Shown here: one piece after another, positions 1-5,013 of the stretch
Layout of the letters: each line of letters starts with the position of its first letter
How positions within the stretch are numbered: the stretch's first letter is position 1
DNA from: Bacteroidales bacterium
Lineage (GTDB): Bacteria; Bacteroidota; Bacteroidia; Bacteroidales; UBA12481
Direction of reading: 5' to 3'
Length of the DNA: 5,013 nt
Assembly (NCBI GenBank): GCA_028707745.1
Contig: JAQWAJ010000180.1
Location: 1 to 5,013 of the forward strand
Notes under the pieces: generated by a model
Told to the model about the DNA's origin: nothing
Database searches by the model: none
What the model saw: only the letters and a program-made list of their open reading frames with translations
Program-made: the position numbers and the translations under genes

Positions 1-296
1 ATAAATGCACCCACGGCATACAATAACAATCCCAGGATGATCCCTTTACGATAGCCGAACTTCTTCATGAACAAACCCGCCGGAATCCCCATCAAAAAAT
101 ATCCACCGTATAATGCAGCCTGAATCCATCCCGATTTTGCTTTCGTAATGCCCAGGATATCCTGAAAATGTTTATTCAGAACATCCAGTAAACTATGAGC
201 AAATCCCCATAGAAAGAATAAACTGGTTACCAGTATGAAAGGAATAAGGTAGTTTTTACCGTCTACCTTCACTAATGAAGTTTTTTCCGAACTCAT
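1..296 (-). CDS. FucP-like sugar:H+ symporter (MFS, FHS family), N-terminal part only
   Basis: This inner-membrane major facilitator protein would import a sugar, most likely L-fucose, with protons. Only the first 98 codons are present; the rest lies beyond the left edge. After a short polar N-terminus, a first membrane helix (about residues 17-40) reads PFILVTSLFFLWGFAHSLLD, closely matching the start of E. coli FucP (PFALLCSLFFLW). Asp38 aligns with E. coli FucP Asp46, a residue tied to proton coupling. A second helix (about 56-77) ends in the MFS loop GLFMKKFGYRKG, and a third begins after it. The FHS family also includes glucose/galactose (GluP) and GlcNAc (NagP) carriers. The stretch LDVLNKHFQ looks more like fucose permeases, and the nearby fucosidase agrees, but the substrate is inferred. 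ATG at 296 is chosen because the ATG just upstream is out of frame and stops at once. A good promoter lies about 40 bp upstream. Confidence 0.88.
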   Translation of the reverse strand, partial: MSSEKTSLVKVDGKNYLIPFILVTSLFFLWGFAHSLLDVLNKHFQDILGITKAKSGWIQAALYGGYFLMGIPAGLFMKKFGYRKGIILGLLLYAVGAF

Positions 297-335
297 GACA
301 GCATCAGGTGTTAATGAAAATTAATTTAGGCTTAC

Positions 336-365
336 CAAAACTAATATTTCATCCTGATTTTACAA
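336..365 (-). promoter_or_regulatory. Bacteroidota-type promoter for the FucP-like permease
   Basis: Read on the minus strand, TTG (plus 363-365) is followed after exactly 19 bp by TAGTTTTG (plus 336-343). The second element matches the Bacteroidota -7 consensus TAnnTTTG at every fixed position, and the spacing fits the usual distance from the -33 TTTG/TTG element. Transcription would start near position 330, giving a leader of about 34 nt before the ATG at 296. This suggests the permease can be transcribed on its own rather than only by read-through from the dehydrogenase gene upstream. The match is by eye and the start site is inferred. Confidence 0.6.
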
Positions 366-388
366 CAGCTATCAACAACCATCTTTTC

Positions 389-445
389 CGTTACGCGTAA
401 CGCGTGACGCGTTACGTTTTTGTTCACTCGTCACTCGTCACTTCT
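389..445. repeat. Array of 7-bp NAC(G/T)CGT tandem repeats
   Basis: Two blocks with the same 7-bp period lie side by side. The first has three perfect ACGCGT hexamers starting at 393, 400 and 407, each separated by one variable base (A, then G), with partial copies on both sides (CGTT at 389-392, TACG at 413-416). The second has CACTCGT at 425-431 and 432-438 and a decayed copy CACTTCT at 439-445. The two units differ at a single fixed position (G versus T at base 4) and are slightly out of register, with a T-rich spacer between. Because ACGCGT is its own reverse complement, the first block folds: CGTAACGCGT (396-405) pairs perfectly with ACGCGTTACG (407-416) around one base, and CGTTACGCGTAACG (389-402) is a second palindrome. 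The array ends 1 bp before the dehydrogenase stop codon. Confidence 0.75.
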
Positions 446-446
446 T

Positions 447-1610
447 CTAAATCCTCGTCCCCAATATCGCCGGCACATCATCGATGGTCACATCGCCAGC
501 TCCTCCTAAAACTGTTGCCCCATGACTACTTAGCTGTTTAACTACCTTATCGATAGCTTCGGGTCCGATGCCATATTCCGATAATTTAGTTTTCACCCCC
601 AGGCAGCGGAAAAACTGCTCGGTGTATTTGATTGTTTCTGCAATGGCTACCTGAGGATCGTGACTGGTTATACCCCAGATGTGTTCGCCAAACTGCGCCA
701 GTTTTTCCTGCCGTTTCACTCTCAGGAAATGCATGACTCCAGGCAATACAATAGCCAGTGACACAGCATGATCCAATCCATAAAGGGCTGTCAGTTCATG
801 CCCGATGGTATGCGTACTCCAGTCAGAAATGACGCCCATTGAAATCGAAGTGTTCAACGCGTTGGTTGCCGCCCACATGAAGTTGGCCCGATCGTCATAA
901 TTCGGTTCCGGATCAGCATATACCTTTGATCCGGTATCTTTCAGAACCAACAGAATACTCTCGGCAAAACGGTCCTGTATTTCGGCATTTGACGGATAAG
1001 TGAGGTACTGCTCCAACACATGGATAAATGCATCTATAACTCCATTCGCGATCTGATTTTTGGGCAAAGAATAAGTCACCTCAGGATCGAGTACCGAAAA
1101 TTCCGGCATCACTTTGGAGGTCCCGAATGATAATTTGTGTTTCAGCGAAGCCCGGGTGATAACAGAATTGCCGTTCATTTCACTTCCCGTGGCCGGTAAT
1201 GTCAAAACAGCGCCAATGGGCAGCGCATTCTCAACCCGTACCTGTTTACTCAGGATTTCCCAGGGATCACTACCAGTATAACAGGCTGCAGCAGCAACAA
1301 ATTTTGCCCCGTCGATCACGGAACCTCCACCCACAGCGAGAATAAATCCGATTTTCTTTTCCCGGATAAGATCCAATGCTGGCATCAACTGCTCATATAC
1401 CGGATTTGGCTGAACTCCCGGATATTCATAGTATTCAGTATTTTTCAGTGTTTGCAATACCTGATCATATACCCCATTCTTTTTTATGCTACCGCCACCA
1501 TACATGAGCAATACAGGCACTCTTGAAGGCAAATGTTTATTAATCTGAGAGATAGATCCTTTTCCAAACAGGATACGTACCGGATTATAGAATTCAAAGT
1601 TTTTCATCAT
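447..1610 (-). CDS. YqhD/BdhA-type metal-dependent alcohol dehydrogenase (aldehyde reductase)
   Basis: A cytoplasmic group III (iron-containing type) alcohol dehydrogenase, predicted to reduce aldehydes with NAD(P)H. The 387 residues equal the length of E. coli YqhD and align along nearly the whole protein: the N-terminal TRILFGKG-like segment (11-18), nucleotide-binding glycine motifs GGGS at 38-41 and 94-97, LTLPATGSE (136-144), and ANGVIDAFIHVLEQY (188-202). The four metal ligands known in YqhD are kept: Asp193, His197, His267 and His281, the last two within the segment THTIGHEL...GLDHA. The last 20 residues diverge from YqhD. Tandem ATGs (1610 and 1607) are both possible starts; no Shine-Dalgarno sequence is seen, only A-rich leader. 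Beside a FucP-like permease and opposite a fucosidase, a role as L-lactaldehyde reductase (as FucO) is plausible but inferred; general aldehyde detoxification or butanol dehydrogenase activity are alternatives. Confidence 0.93.
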   Translation of the reverse strand: MMKNFEFYNPVRILFGKGSISQINKHLPSRVPVLLMYGGGSIKKNGVYDQVLQTLKNTEYYEYPGVQPNPVYEQLMPALDLIREKKIGFILAVGGGSVIDGAKFVAAAACYTGSDPWEILSKQVRVENALPIGAVLTLPATGSEMNGNSVITRASLKHKLSFGTSKVMPEFSVLDPEVTYSLPKNQIANGVIDAFIHVLEQYLTYPSNAEIQDRFAESILLVLKDTGSKVYADPEPNYDDRANFMWAATNALNTSISMGVISDWSTHTIGHELTALYGLDHAVSLAIVLPGVMHFLRVKRQEKLAQFGEHIWGITSHDPQVAIAETIKYTEQFFRCLGVKTKLSEYGIGPEAIDKVVKQLSSHGATVLGGAGDVTIDDVPAILGTRI

Positions 1611-1698
1611 AATTTGTTTTACAGATTAACACAAAATAATCGTTTTTGTTGAAATTCCGTTGCTGATTCTTCTGTATGTGACAAGTTGCCTGACACGC

Positions 1699-1724
1699 CG
1701 GAGAACTTGACAAACGGAGAACTT
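1699..1724. repeat. Direct repeat CGGAGAACTT x2 in the divergent intergenic region
   Basis: CGGAGAACTT occurs at 1699-1708 and again at 1715-1724, with 6 bp between copies and a 16-bp repeat distance. Around them TGACA appears three times (1679-1683, 1691-1695, 1708-1712), and CAAGTT (1682-1687) is mirrored by AACTTG (1704-1709). The cluster lies between the divergent dehydrogenase and DUF1080 genes, where a regulator could control both. The repeats are seen directly; a regulatory role is a guess, and no regulator gene lies in the window. Confidence 0.35.
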
Positions 1725-1782
1725 TATGACGTAGAACACGCTGCATACAGGTGCTTTCCGGGTGCTTGCTTCATTTTATTAC

Positions 1783-1790
1783 TATTTTTA
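1783..1790 (+). promoter_or_regulatory. Weak candidate -7 element for the DUF1080-GH20-GH29 genes
   Basis: TATTTTTA matches the Bacteroidota TAnnTTTG consensus except for the last base and lies 22 bp before the ATG at 1813. The nearest TTG (1766-1768) is only 14 bp upstream, shorter than the usual spacing of about 19-21 bp, so this is a weak call. On the other strand the best match for the dehydrogenase gene is TTATTTTG (plus 1632-1639), with one mismatch and no -33 element at the right distance. The rest of 1611-1812 shows no gene. Confidence 0.22.
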
Positions 1791-1812
1791 AGCCAAAATC
1801 ATCATTTTCGAA

Positions 1813-2625
1813 ATGGTTAAGAAGTGTATAATCATAACCAGTTTGGCTTTTATCGGGCTATCAGCCTCTATTTCTGGGCAGGAAAAGTTTGATGTTCTGG
1901 CAGATCCTCAGATGAATTCAGGATTTCAGATCAGCAGTCACCATGATGAGGTAATACCGAACACACTCAGCAAAAAGGAGCTTCGTGACGGCTGGAAACT
2001 TTTATGGGATGGTAAAACAACACAGGGGTGGCGCGGAGCAGATAAGCTGGCATTCCCTTCGAAAGGATGGGAAATCATTGACCATTCACTCTCAGTTGTC
2101 GCCGGAACTGGCGCCGAAAGTCAGAATGGCGGAGATATCGTTACAGAAAAAAAATACGGGAATTTTGAGCTTACGCTTGATTTCAAACTCGCCAAAGGTG
2201 CAAATAGCGGCATTAAATATTATGTGGTCGAAGGCCTGAATAACGGTAAAGGTTCCGCTATCGGCCTGGAATTTCAGTTGCTGGATGATATGAACCACCC
2301 GGATGCAAAAAATGGAGTCGGAGGCAACAGAACCGTAGGATCCCTTTATGACCTGATTCCCGCAATTGCAAATAAACCAGTAATTTCACCTGGCGAATGG
2401 AACCATGCCAGGATTGTTGCCTGCAACAATCATATTGAGCATTGGTTAAATGGCAAAAAGGTGGTGGAATATGAACGCAATACCCAGATATACCGTGCAC
2501 TGGTACAAAAAAGTAAATACGCAGGATATCCTGATTTCGGCGAAGCAAAAGAAGGATTGATTCTTTTACAGGATCACGGCGATCAGGTCAGTTTCCGAAA
2601 TATTAAAATCCGTGAAATCAAATAG
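1813..2625 (+). CDS. Exported DUF1080 / 3-keto-disaccharide hydrolase family protein
   Basis: A 270-residue exported protein of the DUF1080 family (Pfam 3keto-disac_hyd), a concanavalin-like beta-sandwich. Residues 1-22 form a signal peptide with a basic start, a hydrophobic core and probable cleavage before Gln23; there is no lipobox cysteine, so it is likely soluble in the periplasm. A linker of about 27 residues precedes the domain (about 50-269). Family landmarks run in order: NTLSKKE (50-56), [10 protein letters not shown] (60-69), GW (72-73), YGNFEL (115-120), NSGI (131-134), [12 protein letters not shown] (153-164), VGSLYDLIP (175-183), PGEWN (193-197), HWLNGK (210-215) and LLQDHG (251-256). 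Characterised relatives cleave 3-keto-glycosides made by a Gfo/Idh/MocA-type dehydrogenase; none is visible here, so activity and substrate are uncertain. It is first of three co-directional genes, with 14 bp to the next. No Shine-Dalgarno sequence precedes the ATG. Confidence 0.88.
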   Translation: MVKKCIIITSLAFIGLSASISGQEKFDVLADPQMNSGFQISSHHDEVIPNTLSKKELRDGWKLLWDGKTTQGWRGADKLAFPSKGWEIIDHSLSVVAGTGAESQNGGDIVTEKKYGNFELTLDFKLAKGANSGIKYYVVEGLNNGKGSAIGLEFQLLDDMNHPDAKNGVGGNRTVGSLYDLIPAIANKPVISPGEWNHARIVACNNHIEHWLNGKKVVEYERNTQIYRALVQKSKYAGYPDFGEAKEGLILLQDHGDQVSFRNIKIREIK

Positions 2626-2639
2626 CTAAATAACATTCA

Positions 2640-4292
2640 ATGATGAATCTGAAAAATACAATCACCACTATTGCGCTGATATTGTGCGCATTGTCATGCA
2701 AAAAGCAATCTGATCCGGTCATCTCAATAATCCCTCAGCCGCTTAAAATCGAACAATCCACCGGCGTCTTTAAACTATCGAGGGGGATCAAAATTGAAGT
2801 TGCTGATAAATCTGCATTGACCGATCAGGTTATGTTTCTGAAAAACAGAATTCAGTCTGCCACAGGCTTAGATCCCGAGGTCGTCAATAAAGCCAGAGGC
2901 AAAAAAATCAGCCTGAGTATTGAACAAGGGTTAGAAGGAATGCTCGGTCTCGAAGGATATTCCCTGACCGTAACAAAGAAAGAAGTGAAAATTCTGGCCA
3001 CTTCACCTGCCGGTATCTTTTACGGAATTCAAACATTATTTCAATTATTACCCCCTGAAATTTATTCTGATAAAGTTACTGAAGGGATTAATTGGGTCAT
3101 TCCGGTTGTCAGAATCACTGACAAGCCACGGTTTGCCTGGCGCGGTTATATGCTCGACGTTTCCCGTCATTTCTTTCCGGCCTCGTATATCTATCAGGTG
3201 ATGGACTATATGGCCATGCATAAATTGAATACCTTCCATTTTCATCTGGTGGATGATCAGGGTTGGAGAATTGAAATCAAGAAATACCCGAGACTCACTG
3301 AGATTGGGGCCTGGAGGGTCAATCGCGAAGACCAGCATTGGAATAAGCGCGAGCCTCAAAAACCCGGTGAAAAGGCTGATTACGGCGGATTTTACACGCA
3401 GGATGAAATCCGGCAGTTCGTTTCTCATGCTGCTAAGCGAAACATCGTGATCGTTCCTGAAATTGAAATGCCGGCTCATGCCACCGCTCCGCTGGCCGCT
3501 TATCCGGAATATTCGTGCACAGGTGATTCACTGACCGTTCTCCCAGGCGGAATCTGGCCCTGCACAAATTTGTACTGCGCGGGAAAAGAGGAAACATTCA
3601 CCTTTCTCGAGGATGTACTAACTGAAGTGATTGAATTATTTCCATCAAAATACATCCATATTGGCGGAGACGAAGCAGATAAATCACACTGGATCAAATG
3701 CAAAGCTTGCCAAAAAAGAATTAAAGACGAAAAACTGAAAGATGAGAAGGAATTGCAGAGCTACTTTGTCCAACGGATTGAAAAATTTGTGAATGCCCGG
3801 GGACGGCAGATAATCGGATGGGATGAAATCCTTGAAGGTGGACTGGCTCAGAATGCGGCTGTGATGTCGTGGCGTGGAACTGAAGGAGGTATTGCTTCAG
3901 CAAAATCAGGTCATCCGGTTGTTATGACACCAACAGCCTATTGCTATATCGATTATTATCAAGCTAAACCAGAAACTCAGCCTCTTGCCATCGGAGGATA
4001 TCTGCCTCTTGAAAAAGTGTACTCCTTTGATCCGGTCCCTGCCGGTTTGTCTGAAGAGGAAGCAAAAATGGTGCTGGGTGCACAGGCTAATCTCTGGACG
4101 GAGTATATTGCTGATCCTGCACATGCCAACTACATGACCTATCCCCGTTTAACAGCCATGTCAGAGGTTTGCTGGATCTCCCCCGTCAACAAAAACTTTG
4201 AAGATTTCTCCACCCGTCTGGTTCAACAATTTAAGCGGTACGATGTTATGGGTATTAAATATGCCGTTGTAACCAAAGACCAATTGAAATAA
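2640..4292 (+). CDS. GH20 beta-N-acetylhexosaminidase, probable lipoprotein
   Basis: A glycoside hydrolase family 20 exo-enzyme that removes terminal beta-linked GlcNAc or GalNAc, using the substrate's own acetamido group as nucleophile. The 550 residues begin with a signal sequence ending ALSC, with Cys20 as probable lipidation site; the lipobox is loose, as is common in Bacteroidota. The small GH20b-type domain spans about 27-160 and the catalytic TIM barrel about 164-520. The key motif HIGGDE is at 340-345: Asp344 orients the acetamido group and Glu345 is the acid/base. Other conserved points are Arg176 (LDVSRHF), HFHLVDDQGW (200-209), IPEIEMPAH-like VPEIEMPAH (272-280), GWDEIL (393-398), SWRG (410-413) and LWTE (485-488). 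The barrel is complete with no extra C-terminal module. ATGs at 2640 and 2643 are both possible starts. It lies 14 bp after the DUF1080 gene and 21 bp before the fucosidase gene, so co-transcription is likely. Confidence 0.96.
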   Translation: MMNLKNTITTIALILCALSCKKQSDPVISIIPQPLKIEQSTGVFKLSRGIKIEVADKSALTDQVMFLKNRIQSATGLDPEVVNKARGKKISLSIEQGLEGMLGLEGYSLTVTKKEVKILATSPAGIFYGIQTLFQLLPPEIYSDKVTEGINWVIPVVRITDKPRFAWRGYMLDVSRHFFPASYIYQVMDYMAMHKLNTFHFHLVDDQGWRIEIKKYPRLTEIGAWRVNREDQHWNKREPQKPGEKADYGGFYTQDEIRQFVSHAAKRNIVIVPEIEMPAHATAPLAAYPEYSCTGDSLTVLPGGIWPCTNLYCAGKEETFTFLEDVLTEVIELFPSKYIHIGGDEADKSHWIKCKACQKRIKDEKLKDEKELQSYFVQRIEKFVNARGRQIIGWDEILEGGLAQNAAVMSWRGTEGGIASAKSGHPVVMTPTAYCYIDYYQAKPETQPLAIGGYLPLEKVYSFDPVPAGLSEEEAKMVLGAQANLWTEYIADPAHANYMTYPRLTAMSEVCWISPVNKNFEDFSTRLVQQFKRYDVMGIKYAVVTKDQLK

Positions 4293-4313
4293 TCAGTCAA
4301 ACAACAGAACAGC

Positions 4314-5013
4314 ATGAAAAACCTAACCTTCATTTTGACTTTCCTGTTGCTAAGCTTATCGTCGCAGGCACAGCATGAATACAGTAAAAAATACTATTCC
4401 CCTACTGATCCGTTGGTTATTCAAAAGCTCGAGGATTGGCAGGATCTGAAATTTGGGCTTTTAATGCATTGGGGGCCATACAGCCAATGGGGTGTCGTTG
4501 AATCATGGTCAATCTGTTCAGAAGATGAAGGCTGGTGTAAGCGGCCAGAGGAAGATTACACCGGTTATAAAAAGAATTACGAAGGATTGCAATTCACCTT
4601 CAATCCCACTCAGTTTGATCCGTCGAAATGGGCAAAAGCAGCCGCCGGAGCCGGAATGAAATATGTGGTTTTCACCACCAAACATCACGATGGTTTCTGC
4701 ATGTTTGATACGAAATATACCGATTACAAAATCACCGATCCCAAAACACCTTTCAGCAAAAATCCCAAAGCCAATATTGCCAAAGAGGTTTTCAATGCCT
4801 TCAGGGCTGAAGGATTATGGGCCGGCGCCTATTTCAGCAAGCCCGACTGGCATTGTCCGTATTACTGGTGGCCGAATTTTGCCACACCTGACCGCAACGT
4901 AAACTACAATGTCACCCGATACCCCAAACGCTGGGAGGATTTTGTTCAATACACCCATAAGCAGATCATGGAACTTATGTCAGATTATGGTAAAATCGAT
5001 ATCCTCTGGCTCG
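4314..5013 (+). CDS. GH29 alpha-L-fucosidase, N-terminal part only
   Basis: A retaining exo-alpha-L-fucosidase of family GH29, here the first 233 codons; the gene continues past the right edge. A signal peptide (1-19) ends in SQA before Gln20, with no lipobox, so a periplasmic or secreted enzyme is expected. GH29 landmarks are clear: FGLLMHWGPYSQWG (47-60, with His52), EGLQFTFNPTQFDPSKWAKAA-like region (90-110), KYVVFTTKHHDGF (116-128, with the conserved His124-His125 pair) and DYKIT (137-141). The window ends within KIDILWL (227-233); in GH29 enzymes the next residue of this motif is the nucleophile Asp, and the one remaining base, g, fits GAT or GAC. Subfamily (broad GH29-A or alpha-1,3/4-specific GH29-B) cannot be decided from this part. 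The start at 4314 gives a proper signal peptide and follows the GH20 stop by 21 bp; no Shine-Dalgarno sequence is present. Confidence 0.94.
   Translation, partial: MKNLTFILTFLLLSLSSQAQHEYSKKYYSPTDPLVIQKLEDWQDLKFGLLMHWGPYSQWGVVESWSICSEDEGWCKRPEEDYTGYKKNYEGLQFTFNPTQFDPSKWAKAAAGAGMKYVVFTTKHHDGFCMFDTKYTDYKITDPKTPFSKNPKANIAKEVFNAFRAEGLWAGAYFSKPDWHCPYYWWPNFATPDRNVNYNVTRYPKRWEDFVQYTHKQIMELMSDYGKIDILWL

Noticed and set aside
396..421. Perfect 10-bp inverted repeat followed by TTTTT on the plus strand, resembling an intrinsic terminator.
   Set aside because: The T-run follows the stem only in plus-strand reading, and no plus-strand gene leads into it. For the minus-strand dehydrogenase transcript the bases after the stem are not U-rich. 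The pairing is explained by tandem copies of the self-complementary ACGCGT.
389..445. Short regular repeats considered as a CRISPR remnant.
   Set aside because: Units are 7 bp with no unique spacers of CRISPR length, and there are no cas genes nearby.
1985..2239. Plus-strand open frame of 84 codons in a second frame.
   Set aside because: It lies inside the DUF1080 gene, whose own frame carries the family motifs through this stretch.
2258..2548. Minus-strand open frame of 96 codons.
   Set aside because: It is antisense to the conserved DUF1080 core and has no recognisable start signals or domain.
3048..3479. Long open frame (143 codons) on the minus strand.
   Set aside because: It lies wholly inside the GH20 gene, antisense to conserved catalytic-domain sequence, and its translation resembles no family I know.
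4663..4902. Plus-strand open frame of 79 codons in a second frame.
   Set aside because: It overlaps the GH29 gene in another frame; the GH29 frame carries the conserved KHHDGF and DYKIT motifs, so this one is incidental.
4314..5013. GH29 gene considered as truncated or broken, since it stops before the nucleophile.
   Set aside because: The reading frame is open to the last base and the motif is intact up to the window edge, so the cut is from the window, not a mutation.

Overview
The window looks like a carbohydrate-utilisation segment from a Bacteroidota genome. The support is indirect but consistent. No gene start has a Shine-Dalgarno sequence. One promoter matches the Bacteroidota -33/-7 pattern (TTG, 19 bp, TAGTTTTG). 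The gene content is also typical of the phylum: a FucP-type sugar permease, a DUF1080 protein, a GH20 lipoprotein and a GH29 fucosidase. Genus cannot be fixed from this sequence.

Layout. On the minus strand, positions 1-296 hold the first 98 codons of an FHS-family sugar:H+ symporter that most resembles L-fucose permease; it runs off the left edge. Positions 297-446 are intergenic, with a convincing promoter for the permease and a compact array of 7-bp repeats. Positions 447-1610 (minus) encode a complete YqhD/BdhA-type metal-dependent alcohol dehydrogenase. Positions 1611-1812 separate the two divergent gene groups and contain direct repeats that may be operator sites. From 1813 a plus-strand run of three closely spaced genes (gaps of 14 and 21 bp) encodes exported proteins: a DUF1080 / 3-keto-disaccharide hydrolase family protein, a GH20 beta-N-acetylhexosaminidase lipoprotein, and a GH29 alpha-L-fucosidase cut by the right edge just before its expected nucleophile.

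How they may work together (inference). The GH29 and GH20 enzymes would remove terminal fucose and N-acetylhexosamine from fucosylated glycans in the periplasm or at the cell surface. The permease would import the freed fucose. The YqhD-type reductase could reduce the L-lactaldehyde formed by fuculose-1-phosphate cleavage, the job done by FucO in E. coli. The DUF1080 protein is the outlier: its family is linked to 3-keto-glycosides, and no partner 3-dehydrogenase is visible here. No SusC/SusD pair, regulator, fucose isomerase, kinase or aldolase lies in the window. I see no RNA gene, CRISPR array, insertion sequence or phage gene. The window reads as a fairly ordinary glycan-use locus with a few details worth checking, not as an obvious new system.
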